A stretch of 64,000 bases of DNA from Auanema rhodensis. Lineage: Eukaryota > Nematoda > Chromadorea > Rhabditida > Rhabditidae. The notes under the pieces were generated by a model. The model searched no databases, was not told the DNA's origin, and saw nothing but the letters and a program-made list of their open reading frames with translations. Numbering within the stretch: position 1 is the first letter of the stretch; the number at the start of each line of letters is the position of its first letter. The translations under genes were made by a program, and so were the position numbers. The stretch covers positions 18,701,267 to 18,765,266 of the forward strand of contig OZ059898.1 of NCBI GenBank assembly GCA_964057225.1. The letters are read 5' to 3'. Below, one piece after another: positions 37,489-51,040 of this stretch.

Positions 37489-39952
37489 TTCACGTGAAAC
37501 ATAAAGGGATGCGGTTTTCAAAATTAGATTCCCCATGTCCATATTAGTCTAAAAACAAATTTTTATTGATATTGGTGCATGGCAACCATGACTTTGAAAT
37601 TCACGTGTACTTTAATTTATGCTAATTAAGTGTACACATGATGTGCACTTGGTATGTAACTCGCTTCACGAGAAAGATAAAAAGGTGCGGTTTTCAAATT
37701 TAGATTTCGCGTGTCCATATTAGTCTAAAAACAAATTTTTATTGATATTGGTGCATGGTAACCATGACTTTGAAATTTACGTGAACTTTAATTTATGCTA
37801 ATTAAGTGTACACGTGATGTGCACTTGGTATGTAACTCGCTTCACGTGAAAGATAAAGAGATGCGGTTTTCAAAATTAGATTCCGCATGTCCATATTAGT
37901 CTAAAAACAAATTTTTATTGATATTGGTGCATGGTAACCATGACTTTGAAATTTACGTGAACTTTAATTTATGCTAATTAAGTGTACACGTGATGTGCAC
38001 TTGGAATGTAACTCGCTTCACGTGAAAGATAAAGAGATGCGGTTTTCAAAATTAGATTCCCCATGTCCATATTAGTCTAAAAACAAATTTTTATTGATAT
38101 TGGTGCATGGTAACCATGACTTTGAAATTTACGTGAACTTTAATTTATGCTAATTAAGTGTACACGTGATGTGCACTTGGTATGTAACTCGCTTCACGTG
38201 AAAGATAAAGAGATGCGGTTTTCAAAATTAGATTCCTCATGTTCATATTAGTCTAAAAACGAATTTTTATTGATATTGATGCATGGTAACCATGACTTTA
38301 AAATTTACGTGAACTTTAATTTATGCTAATTAAGTGTACACATGATGTGCACTTGGTATGTAACTCGCTTCACGTCAAAGATAAAGAGATGCGGTTTTCA
38401 AAATTAGATTCCCCATGTCCATATTAGTCTAAAAACAAATTTTTATTGATATTGGTGCATGGTAACCATGACTTTGAAATTTACGTGAACTTTAATTTAT
38501 GCTAATTAAGTGTACACATGATGTGCACTTGGTATGTAACTCGCTTCACGAGAAAGATAAAAAGATGCGGTTTTCAAATTTAGATTTCGCGTGTCCATAT
38601 TAGTCTAAAAACAAATTTTTATTGATATTGGTGCATGGTAACCATGACTTTGAAATTTACGTGAACTTTAATTTATGCTAATTAAGTGTACACGTGATGT
38701 GCACTTGGTATGTAACTCGCTTCACGTGAAAGATAAAGAGATGCGGTTTTCACAATTAGATTCCTCATGTTCATATTAGTCTAAAAACAAATTTTTATTA
38801 ATATTGGTGCATGGTAACCATGACTTTGAAATTTACGTGAACTTTAATTTATGCTAATTAAGTGTACACGTGATGTGCACTTGGTATGTAACTCGCTTCA
38901 TGTGAAAGATAAAGAGATGCGGTTTTCAAAATTAGATTCCCCATGTCCATATTAGTCTAAAAACAAATTTTTATCGATATTGGTGCATGGTAACCATGAC
39001 TTTGAAATTTACGTGAACTTTAATTTATGCTAATTAAGTGTACACATGATGTGCATTTGGTATGTAACTCGCTTCATGTGAAAGATAAAGAGATGCGGTT
39101 TTCAAAATTAGATTCCGCATGTCCATATTAGTCTAAAAACAAATTTTTATTAATATTGGTGCATGGTAACCATGACTTTGAAATTTACGTGAACTTTAAT
39201 TTATGCTAATTAAGTGTACACGTGATGTGCACTTGGTATGTAACTCGCTTCACGTGAAAGATAAAGAGATGCGGTTTTCACAATTAGATTCCTCATGTTC
39301 ATATTAGTCTAAAAACAAATTTTTATTAATATTGGTGCATGGTAACCATGACTTTGAAATTTACGTGAACTTTAATTTATGCTAATTAAGTGTACACGTG
39401 ATGTGCACTTGGTATGTAACTCGCTTCATGTGAAAGATAAAGAGATGCGGTTTTCAAAATTAGATTCCTCATGTTCATATTAGTCTAAAAACGAATTTTT
39501 ATTGATATTGATGCATGGTAACCATGACTTTAAAATTTACGTGAACTTTAATTTATGCTAATTAAGTGTACACATGATGTGCACTTGGTATGTAACTCGC
39601 TTCACGTCAAAGATAAAGAGATGCGGTTTTCAAAATTAGATTCCCCATGTCCAAATTAGTCTAAAAACAAATTTTTATCGATATTGGTGCATGGTAACCA
39701 TGACTTTGAAATTTACGTGAACTTTAATTTATGCTAATTAAGTGTACACATGATGTGCATTTGGTATGTAACTCGCTTCACGTGAAAGATAAAGAGATGC
39801 GGTTTTCAAAATTAGATTCCGCATGTCCATATTAGTCTAAAAACAAATTTTTATTGATATTGGTGCATGGCAACCATGACTTTAAAATTTAGGTGTACTT
39901 TAATTTATGCTAATTAAGTGTACACGTGATGTGCACTTGGTATGTAACTCGC

Positions 39953-40832
39953 TTCATGTGAAAGATAAAGAGATGCGGTTTTCAAAATTAGATTCCGCAT
40001 GTCCATATTAGTCTAAAAACAAATTTTTATTAATATTGGTGCATGGTAACCATGACTTTGAAATTTACGTGAACTTTAATTTATGCTTATTAAGTGTACA
40101 CGTGATGTGCACTTGGTATGTAACTCGCTTCACGTGAAAGATAAAGGGATGCGGTTTTCAAAATTAGATTCCCCATGTCCATATTAGTCTAAAAACAAAT
40201 TATTATTGATATTGGTGCATGGCAACCATGACTTTAAAATCTACGTGTACTTTAATTTATGCTAATTAAGTGTACACATGATGTGCACTTGGTATGTAAC
40301 TCGCTTCACGTGAAACATAAAGGGATGCGGTTTTCAAAATTAGATTCCCCATGTCCATATTAGTCTAAAAACAAATTATTATTGATATTGGTGCATGGTA
40401 ACCATGACTTTAAAATTAACGTGAACTTTAATTTATGCTAATTAAGTGTACACATGATGTGCACTTGGTATGTAACTCGCTTCACGTCAAAGATAAACAG
40501 ATGCGGTTTTCAAAATTAGATTCCCCATGTCCATATTAGTCTAAAAACAAATTTTTATTGATATTGGTGCATGGTAACCATGACTTTGAAATTTACGTGA
40601 AATTTAATTTATGCTAATTAAGTGTACACATGATGTGCACTTGGTATGTAACTCGCTTCACGTGAAAGATAAAGAGATGCGGTTTTCAAAATTAGATTCC
40701 GCATGTCCATATTAGTCTAAAAACAAATTTTTATTGTTATTGGTGCATGGTAACCATGACTTTGAAATTTACGTGAACTTTAATTTATGCTAATTAAGTG
40801 TACACGTGATGTGCACTTGGTATGTAACTCGC
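39953..40832. repeat. 5-monomer cassette, occurrence 6
   Basis: P1-P5 in standard order at the start of copy C, offset 39 monomers from occurrence 3. P5 ends CACGTG, as in occurrences 1 and 3. Confidence 0.86.
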
Positions 40833-42592
40833 TTCACGTGAAAGATAAAGAGATGCGGTTTTCAAAATTAGATTCCCCATGTCCATATTAGTCTAAAAAC
40901 AAATTTTTATTGATATTGGTGCATGGCAACCATGACTTTGAAATTTACGTGTACTTTAATTTATGCTAATTAAGTGTACACATGATGTGCACTTGGTATG
41001 TAACTCGCTTCACGAGAAAGATAAAAAGGTGCGGTTTTCAAATTTAGATTTCGCGTGTCCATATTAGTCTAAAAACAAATTTTTATTGATATTGGTGCAT
41101 GGTAACCATGACTTTGAAATTTACGTGAACTTTAATTTATGCTAATTAAGTGTACACGTGATGTGCACTTGGAATGTAACTCGCTTCACGTGAAAGATAA
41201 AGAGATGCGGTTTTCAAAATTAGATTCCCCATGTCCATATTAGTCTAAAAACAAATTTTTATTGATATTGGTGCATGGTAACCATGACTTTGAAATTTAC
41301 GTGAACTTTAATTTATGCTAATTAAGTGTACACGTGATGTGCAGTTGGTATGTAACTCGCTTCACGAGAAAGATAAAAAGGTGCGGTTTTCAAATTTAGA
41401 TTTCGCGTGTCCATATTAGTCTAAAAACAAATTTTTATTGATATTGGTGCATGGTAACCATGACTTTGAAATTTACGTGAACTTTAATTTATGCTAATTA
41501 AGTGTACACGTGATGTGCACTTGGTATGTAACTCGCTTCACGAGAAAGATAAAGAGATGCGGTTTTCAAAATTAGATTCCCCATGTCCATATTATTCTAA
41601 AAACAAATTTTTATTGATATTGGTGCATGGTAACCATGACTTTGAAATTTACGTGAACTTTAATTTATGCTAATTAAGTGTACACGTGATGTGCACTTGG
41701 TATGTAACTCGCTTCACGAGAAAGATAAAAAGGTGCGGTTTTCAAATTTAGATTTCGCGTGTCCATATTAGTCTAAAAACAAATTTTTATTGATATTGGT
41801 GCATGGTAACCATGACTTTGAAATTTACGTGAACTTTAATTTATGCTAATTAAGTGTACACGTGATGTGCACTTGGTATGTAACTCGCTTCACGAGAAAG
41901 ATAAAAAGGTGCGGTTTTCAAATTTAGATTTCGCGTGTCCATATTAGTCTAAAAACAAATTTTTATTGATATTGGTGCATGGTAACCATGACTTTGAAAT
42001 TTACGTGAACTTTAATTTATGCTAATTAAGTGTACACGTGATGTGCACTTGGTATGTAACTCGCTTCACGAGAAAGATAAAGAGATGCGGTTTTCAAAAT
42101 TAGATTCCCCATGTCCATATTAGTCTAAAAACAAATTTTTATTGATATTGGTGCATGGTAACCATGACTTTGAAATTTACGTGAACTTTAATTTATGCTA
42201 ATTAAGTGTACACGTGATGTGCACTTGGTATGTAACTCGCTTCACGTGAAGGATAAAGAGATGCGGTTTTCAAAATTAGATTCCTCATGTTCATATTAGT
42301 CTAAAAACGAATTTTTATTGATATTGATGCATGGTAACCATGACTTTAAAATTTACGTGAACTTTAATTTATGCTAATTAAGTGTACACATGATGTGCAC
42401 TTGGTATGTAACTCGCTTCACGTCAAAGATAAAGAGATGCGGTTTTCAAAATTAGATTCCCCATGTCCATATTAGTCTAAAAACAAATTTTTATCGATAT
42501 TGGTGCATGGTAACCATGACTTTGAAATTTACGTGAACTTTAATTTATGCTAATTAAGTGTACACATGATGTGCATTTGGTATGTAACTCGC

Positions 42593-43472
42593 TTCATGTG
42601 AAAGATAAAGAGATGCGGTTTTCAAAATTAGATTCCGCATGTCCATATTAGTCTAAAAACAAATTTTTATTAATATTGGTGCATGGTAACCATGACTTTG
42701 AAATTTACGTGAACTTTAATTTATGCTTATTAAGTGTACACGTGATGTGCACTTGGTATGTAACTCGCTTCACGTGAAAGATAAAGGGATGCGGTTTTCA
42801 AAATTAGATTCCCCATGTCCATATTAGTCTAAAAACAAATTATTATTGATATTGGTGCATGGCAACCATGACTTTAAAATCTACGTGTACTTTAATTTAT
42901 GCTAATTAAGTGTACACATGATGTGCACTTGGTATGTAACTCGCTTCACGTGAAACATAAAGGGATGCGGTTTTCAAAATTAGATTCCCCATGTCCATAT
43001 TAGTCTAAAAACAAATTATTATTGATATTGGTGCATGGTAACCATGACTTTAAAATTAACGTGAACTTTAATTTATGCTAATTAAGTGTACACATGATGT
43101 GCACTTGGTATGTAACTCGCTTCACGTCAAAGATAAACAGATGCGGTTTTCAAAATTAGATTCCCCATGTCCATATTAGTCTAAAAACAAATTTTTATTG
43201 ATATTGGTGCATGGTAACCATGACTTTGAAATTTACGTGAAATTTAATTTATGCTAATTAAGTGTACACATGATGTGCACTTGGTATGTAACTCGCTTCA
43301 CGTGAAAGATAAAGAGATGCGGTTTTCAAAATTAGATTCCGCATGTCCATATTAGTCTAAAAACAAATTTTTATTGTTATTGGTGCATGGTAACCATGAC
43401 TTTGAAATTTACGTGAACTTTAATTTATGCTAATTAAGTGTACACATGATGTGCACTTGGTATGTAACTCGC
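42593..43472. repeat. 5-monomer cassette, occurrence 7
   Basis: P1-P5, 15 monomers after occurrence 6, keeping the spacing seen in copy A. It ends CACATG and is followed by the GAAACATAAAGGG chimera at 43473, as in occurrences 2 and 5. No intact cassette occurs after this point. Confidence 0.86.
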
Positions 43473-44880
43473 TTCACGTGAAACATAAAGGGATGCGGTT
43501 TTCAAAATTAGATTCCCCATGTCCATATTAGTCTAAAAACAAATTTTTATTGATATTGGTGCATGGCAACCATGACTTTGAAATTCACGTGTACTTTAAT
43601 TTATGCTAATTAAGTGTACACATGATGTGCACTTGGTATGTAACTCGCTTCACGAGAAAGATAAAAAGGTGCGGTTTTCAAATTTAGATTTCGCGTGTCC
43701 ATATTAGTCTAAAAACAAATTTTTATTGATATTGGTGCATGGTAACCATGACTTTGAAATTTACGTGAACTTTAATTTATGCTAATTAAGTGTACACGTG
43801 ATGTGCACTTGGTATGTAACTCGCTTCACGTGAAAGATAAAGAGATGCGGTTTTCAAAATTAGATTCCGCATGTCCATATTAGTCTAAAAACAAATTTTT
43901 ATTGATATTGGTGCATGGTAACCATGACTTTGAAATTTACGTGAACTTTAATTTATGCTAATTAAGTGTACACGTGATGTGCACTTGGAATGTAACTCGC
44001 TTCACGTGAAAGATAAAGAGATGCGGTTTTCAAAATTAGATTCCCCATGTCCATATTAGTCTAAAAACAAATTTTTATTGATATTGGTGCATGGTAACCA
44101 TGACTTTGAAATTTACGTGAACTTTAATTTATGCTAATTAAGTGTACACGTGATGTGCACTTGGTATGTAACTCGCTTCACGTGAAAGATAAAGAGATGC
44201 GGTTTTCAAAATTAGATTCCTCATGTTCATATTAGTCTAAAAACGAATTTTTATTGATATTGATGCATGGTAACCATGACTTTAAAATTTACGTGAACTT
44301 TAATTTATGCTAATTAAGTGTACACATGATGTGCACTTGGTATGTAACTCGCTTCACGTCAAAGATAAAGAGATGCGGTTTTCAAAATTAGATTCCCCAT
44401 GTCCATATTAGTCTAAAAACAAATTTTTATTGATATTGGTGCATGGTAACCATGACTTTGAAATTTACGTGAACTTTAATTTATGCTAATTAAGTGTACA
44501 CATGATGTGCACTTGGTATGTAACTCGCTTCACGAGAAAGATAAAAAGATGCGGTTTTCAAATTTAGATTTCGCGTGTCCATATTAGTCTAAAAACAAAT
44601 TTTTATTGATATTGGTGCATGGTAACCATGACTTTGAAATTTACGTGAACTTTAATTTATGCTAATTAAGTGTACACGTGATGTGCACTTGGTATGTAAC
44701 TCGCTTCACGTGAAAGATAAAGAGATGCGGTTTTCACAATTAGATTCCTCATGTTCATATTAGTCTAAAAACAAATTTTTATTAATATTGGTGCATGGTA
44801 ACCATGACTTTGAAATTTACGTGAACTTTAATTTATGCTTATTAAGTGTACACGTGATGTGCACTTGGTATGTAACTCGC

Positions 44881-45936
44881 TTCACGTGAAAGATAAAGGG
44901 ATGCGGTTTTCAAAATTAGATTCCCCATGTCCATATTAGTCTAAAAACAAATTTTTATTGATATTGGTGCATGGTAACCATGACTTTGAAATTTACGTGA
45001 ACTTTAATTTATGCTAATTAAGTGTACACATGATGTGCACTTGGTATGTAACTCGCTTCACGAGAAAGATAAAAAGATGCGGTTTTCAAATTTAGATTTC
45101 GCGTGTCCATATTAGTCTAAAAACAAATTTTTATTGATATTGGTGCATGGTAACCATGACTTTGAAATTTACGTGAACTTTAATTTATGCTAATTAAGTG
45201 TACACGTGATGTGCACTTGGTATGTAACTCGCTTCACGTGAAAGATAAAGAGATGCGGTTTTCAAAATTAGATTCCTCATGTTCATATTAGTCTAAAAAC
45301 GAATTTTTATTGATATTGATGCATGGTAACCATGACTTTAAAATTTACGTGAACTTTAATTTATGCTAATTAAGTGTACACATGATGTGCACTTGGTATG
45401 TAACTCGCTTCACGTCAAAGATAAAGAGATGCGGTTTTCAAAATTAGATTCCCCATGTCCATATTAGTCTAAAAACAAATTTTTATCGATATTGGTGCAT
45501 GGTAACCATGACTTTGAAATTTACGTGAACTTTAATTTATGCTAATTAAGTGTACACGTGATGTGCACTTGGTATGTAACTCGCTTCACGTGAAAGATAA
45601 AGAGATGCGGTTTTCAAAATTAGATTCCGCATGTCCATATTAGTCTAAAAACAAATTTTTATTGATATTGGTGCATGGTAACCATGACTTTGAAATTTAC
45701 GTGAACTTTAATTTATGCTAATTAAGTGTACACATGATGTGCACTTGGTATGTAACTCGCTTCACGTGAAAGATAAAGAGATGCGGTTTTCAAAATTAGA
45801 TTCCGCATGTCCATATTAGTCTAAAAACAAATTTTTATTGATATTGGTGCATGGTAACCATGACTTTGAAATTTACGTGAACTTTAATTTATGCTAATTA
45901 AGTGTACACATGATGTGCACTTGGTATGTAACTCGC
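44881..45936. repeat. Mosaic satellite after the super-repeats (6 monomers)
   Basis: Six monomers with types familiar from the centre: AAAGGG, CACGAG with TTTCGCGTG, GAATTTTTATTG with TTGATGCATGG, and TTATCGATATTGG. They are in an order not matched elsewhere by eye. This is a transition from the 34-monomer domain to the right-hand domain. Confidence 0.78.
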
Positions 45937-47696
45937 TTCACGAGAAAGATAAAAAGGTGCGGTTTTCAAATTTAGATTTCGCGTGTCCATATTAGTCTAA
46001 AAACAAATTTTTATTGTTATTGGTGCATGGTAACCATGACTTTGAAATTTACGTGAACTTTAATTTATGCTAATTAAGTGTACACGTGATGTGCACTTGG
46101 TATGTAACTCGCTTCACGTGAAAGATAAAGAGATGCGGTTTTCAAAATTAGATTCCCCATGTCCATATTAGTCTAAAAACAAATTTTTATTGATATTGGT
46201 GCATGGCAACCATGACTTTGAAATTTACGTGTACTTTAATTTATGCTAATTAAGTGTACACATGATGTGCACTTGGTATGTAACTCGCTTCACGAGAAAG
46301 ATAAAAAGGTGCGGTTTTCAAATTTAGATTTCACGTGTCCATATTAGTCTAAAAACAAATTTTTATTGATATTGGTGCATGGTAACCATGACTTTGAAAT
46401 TTACGTGAACTTTAATTTATGCTAATTAAGTGTACACGTGATGTGCACTTGGTATGTAACTCGCTTCACGTGAAAGATAAAGAGATGCGGTTTTCAAAAT
46501 TAGATTCCGCATGTCCATATTAGTCTAAAAACAAATTTTTATTGATATTGGTGCATGGTAACCATGACTTTGAAATTTACGTGAACTTTAATTTATGCTA
46601 ATTAAGTGTACACGTGATGTGCACTTGGTATGTAACTCGCTTCACGAGAAAGATAAAAAGATGCGGTTTTCAAATTTAGATTTCGCGTGTCCATATTAGT
46701 CTAAAAACAAATTTTTATTGATATTGGTGCATGGTAACCATGACTTTGAAATTTACGTGAACTTTAATTTATGCTAATTAAGTGTACACGTGATGTGCAC
46801 TTGGTATGTAACTCGCTTCACGTGAAAGATAAAGAGATGCGGTTTTCAAAATTAGATTCCTCATGTTCATATTAGTCTAAAAACGAATTTTTATTGATAT
46901 TGATGCATGGTAACCATGACTTTGAAATTTACGTGAACTTTAATTTATGCTAATTAAGTGTACACGTGATGTGCACTTGGTATGTAACTCGCTTCACGTG
47001 AAAGATAAAGAGATGCGATTTTCAAAATTAGATTCCTCATGTTCATATTAGTCTAAAAACGAATTTTTATTGATATTGATGCATGGTAACCATGACTTTA
47101 AAATTTACGTGAACTTTAATTTATGCTAATTAAGTGTACACATGATGTGCACTTGGTATGTAACTCGCTTCACGTCAAAGATAAAGAGATGCGGTTTTCA
47201 AAATTAGATTCCCCATGTCCATATTAGTCTAAAAACAAATTTTTATCGATATTGGTGCATGGTAACCATGACTTTGAAATTTACGTGAACTTTAATTTAT
47301 GCTAATTAAGTGTACACATGATGTGCATTTGGTATGTAACTCGCTTCACGTGAAAGATAAAGAGATGCGGTTTTCAAAATTAGATTCCGCATGTCCATAT
47401 TAGTCTAAAAACAAATTTTTATTGATATTGGTGCATGGTAACCATGACTTTGAAATTTACGTGAACTTTAATTTATGCTAATTAAGTGTACACGTGATGT
47501 GCACTTGGTATGTAACTCGCTTCACGTGAAAGATAAAGAGATGCGGTTTTCAAAATTAGATTCCGCATGTCCATATTAGTCTAAAAACAAATTTTTATTG
47601 ATATTGGTGCATGGTAACCATGACTTTGAAATTTACGTGAACTTTAATTTATGCTAATTAAGTGTACACATGATGTGCACTTGGTATGTAACTCGC
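45937..47696. repeat. 10-monomer block duplicated at 60.4 kb, first copy
   Basis: Ten monomers that recur at 60368-62127, offset 14431 bp (82 monomers less the one deleted base). Shared rare markers are TTTCACGTGTCC (46330 region and 60761 region), GATGCGATTTTC (GCGATT at 47015 and 61446) and the CACGAG/TTGTTATTGG monomer that begins each copy. Two consecutive GAATTTTTATTG/TTGATGCATGG monomers lie within it. Confidence 0.85.
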
Positions 47697-49280
47697 TTCA
47701 CGTGAAAGATAAAGAGATGCGGTTTTCAAAATTAGATTCCGCATGTCCATATTAGTCTAAAAACAAATTTTTATTGATATTGGTGCATGGTAACCATGAC
47801 TTTGAAATTTACGTGAACTTTAATTTATGCTAATTAAGTGTACACGTGATGTGCACTTGGTATGTAACTCGCTTCACGTGAAAGATAAAGAGATGCGGTT
47901 TTCAAAATTAGATTCCCCATGTCCATATTAGTCTAAAAACAAATTTTTATTGATATTGGTGCATGGTAACCATGACTTTGAAATTTACGTGAACTTTAAT
48001 TTATGCTAATTAAGTGTACACATGATGTGCACTTGGTATGTAACTCGCTTCACGAGAAAGATAAAAAGATGCGGTTTTCAAATTTCGATTTAGCGTGTCC
48101 ATATTAGTCTAAAAACAAATTTTTATTGATATTGGTGCATGGTAACCATGACTTTGAAATTTACGTGAACTTTAATTTATGCTAATTAAGTGTACACGTG
48201 ATGTGCACTTGGTATGTAACTCGCTTCACGTGAAAGATAAAGAGATGCGGTTTTCAAAATTAGATTCCCCATGTCCATATTAGTCTAAAAACATATTTTT
48301 ATTGATATTGGTGCATGGTAACCATGACTTTAAAATTTACGTGTACTTTAATTTATGCTAATTAAGTGTACACATGATGTGCACTTGGTATGTAACTCGC
48401 TTCACGTGAAAGATAAAGAGATGCGGTTTTCAAAATTAGATTCCCCATGTCCATATTAGTCTAAAAACAAATTTTTATTGATATTGGTGCATGGCAACCA
48501 TGACTTTAAAATTTACGTGTACTTTAATTTATGCTAATTAAGTGTACACATGATGTGCACTTGGTATGTAACTCGCTTCACGTGAAAGATAAAGTGATGC
48601 GGTTTTCAAAATTAGATTCCGCATGTCCATATTAGTCTAAAAACAAATTTTTATTGATATTGGTGCATGGTAACCATGACTTTGAAATTTACGTGAACTT
48701 TAATTTATGCTAATTAAGTGTACACATGATGTGCACTTGGTATGTAACTCGCTTCACGTGAAAGATAAAGAGATGCGGTTTTCAAAATTAGATTCCGCAT
48801 GTCCATATTAGTCTAAAAACAAATTTTTATTGATATTGGTGCATGGTAACCATGACTTTGAAATTTACGTGAACTTTAATTTATGCTAATTAAGTGTACA
48901 CGTGATGTGCACTTGGTATGTAACTCGCTTCACGTGAAAGATAAAGAGATGCGGTTTTCAAAATTAGATTCCCCATGTCCATATTAGTCTAAAAACAAAT
49001 TTTTATTGATATTGGTGCATGGTAACCATGACTTTGAAATTTACGTGAACTTTAATTTATGCTAATTAAGTGTACACATGATGTGCACTTGGTATGTTAC
49101 TCGCTTCACGAGAAAGATAAAAAGATGCGGTTTTCAAATTTCGATTTCGCGTGTCCATATTAGTCTAAAAACAAATTTTTATTGATATTGGTGCATGGTA
49201 ACCATGACTTTGAAATTTACGTGAACTTTAATTTATGCTAATTAAGTGTACACGTGATGTGCACTTGGTATGTAACTCGC

Positions 49281-51040
49281 TTCACGTGAAAGATAAAGAG
49301 ATGCGGTTTTCAAAATTAGATTCCCCATGTCCATATTAGTCTAAAAACATATTTTTATTGATATTGGTGCATGGTAACCATGACTTTAAAATTTACGTGT
49401 ACTTTAATTTATGCTAATTAAGTGTACACATGATGTGCACTTGGTATGTAACTCGCTTCACGTGAAAGATAAAGAGATGCGGTTTTCAAAATTAGATTCC
49501 CCATGTCCATATTAGTCTAAAAACAAATTTTTATTGATATTGGTGCATGGCAACCATGACTTTAAATTTTACGTGAACTTTAATTTATGCTAATTAAGTG
49601 TACACGTGATGTGCACTTGGTATGTAAGTCGCTTCACGTGAAAGATAAAGAGATGCGGTTTTCAAAATTAGATTCCCCATGTCCATATTAGTCTAAAAAC
49701 AAATTCTTATTGATATTGGTGCATGGTAACCATGACTATGAAATTTACGTGAACTTTAATTTATGCTAATTAAGTGTACACATGATGTGCACTTGGTATG
49801 TAACTCGCTTCACGTCAAAGATAAAGAGATGCGGTTTTCAAAATTAGATTCCCCATGTCCATATTAGTCTAAAAACATATTTTTATTGATATTGGTGCAT
49901 GGTAACCATGACTTTGAAATTTACGTGAATTTTAATTCATGCTAATTAAGTGTACACATGATGTGCACTTGGTATGTAACTCGCTTCACGTGAAAGATAA
50001 AGAGATGCGGTTTTCAAAATTAGATTTCGCATGTCCATATTAGTCTAAAAACAAATTTTTATTGATATTGGTGCATGGCAACCATGACTTTAAAATTTAC
50101 GTGTACTTTAATTTATGCTAATTAAGTGTACACATGATGTGCACTTGGTATGTAACTCGCTTCACGTGAAAGATAAAGAGATGCGGTTTTCAAAATTAGA
50201 TTCCCCATGTCCATATTAGTCTAAAAACAAATTTTTATTGATATTGGTGCATGGCAACCATGACTTTAAAATTTACGTGTACTTTAATTTATGCTAATTA
50301 AGTGTACACATGATGTGCACTTGGTATGTAACTCGCTTCACGTGAAAGATAAAGTGATGCGGTTTTCACAATTAGATTCCGCATGTCCATATTAGTCTAA
50401 AAACAAATTTTTATTGATATTGGTGCATGGTAACCATGACTTTGAAATTTACGTGAACTTTAATTTATGCTAATTAAGTGTACACGTGATGTGCACTTGG
50501 TATGTAACTCGCTTCACGTGAAAGATAAAGAGATGCGGTTTTCAAAATTAGATTCCCCATGTCCATATTAGTCTAAAAACAAATTCTTATTGATATTGGT
50601 GCATGGTAACCATGACTTTGAAATTTACGTGAACTTTAATTTATGCTAATTAAGTGTACACGTGATGTGCACTTGGTATGTAAGTCGCTTCACGTGAAAG
50701 ATAAAGAGATGCGGTTTTCAAAATTAGATTTCGCGTGTCCATATTAGTCTAAAAACAAATTTTTATTGATATTGGTGCATGGTAACCATGACTTTGAACT
50801 TTACGTGAACTTTAATTTATGCTAATTAAGTGTACACGTGATGTGCACTTGGAATGTAACTCGCTTCACGTGAAAGATAAAGAGATGCGGTTTTCAAAAT
50901 TAGATTCCCCATGTCCATATTAGTCTAAAATCAAATTTTTATTGATATTGGTGCATGGTAACCATGACTTTGAAATTTACGTGAACTTTAATTTATGCTA
51001 ATTAAGTGTACACGTGATGTGCACTTGGTATGTAACTCGC
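49281..51040. repeat. 10-monomer tandem duplication, copy 1 (1760 bp)
   Basis: Monomers in order include AACATATTTTT (49347), AAATTTTACGTG, a monomer entered through TAAGTCGC with TTCTTATTG and GACTATGAAA, a TTCACGTC monomer with GAATTTTAATTCATG, GATTTCGCATG, AAAGTG with TTTTCACAATT, TTCTTATTG, TTTCGCGTG with GAACTTTACG, and AAAATCAAATTTTT. The same order restarts at 51041, and the AACATATTTTT marker recurs at 51107. Confidence 0.87.

Larger units (their letters stand above)
33089..39952. repeat. 34-monomer super-repeat, copy B (39 monomers, with insertion)
   Basis: Matches copy A at an offset of 45 monomers up to about 36.5 kb, then at 50 monomers; for example AAATTCACGTG at 28797 and 37597. 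The change is due to a tandem duplication of the 5-monomer cassette: 35729-36608 followed by 36609-37488. Taking that away leaves 34 monomers, the same length as copy A. The block includes the CACAATTAG/CCTCATGTTC monomers near 38.7 and 39.3 kb, also seen in copy A near 29.9 and 30.5 kb. Confidence 0.87.
39953..44880. repeat. 34-monomer super-repeat, copy C, truncated (28 monomers)
   Basis: Matches copy B at an offset of 39 monomers through its first cassettes, then at 34 monomers after the region where B holds its insertion; for example AAATTCACGTG at 37597 and 43581. The match ends in monomer 44705-44880. The left part, CACAATTAG with CCTCATGTTC, is as at 38721, but the right part has GCTTATTAAG and is followed by an AAAGGG monomer that does not belong there. 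Six monomers of the 34 are therefore missing. Confidence 0.86.
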
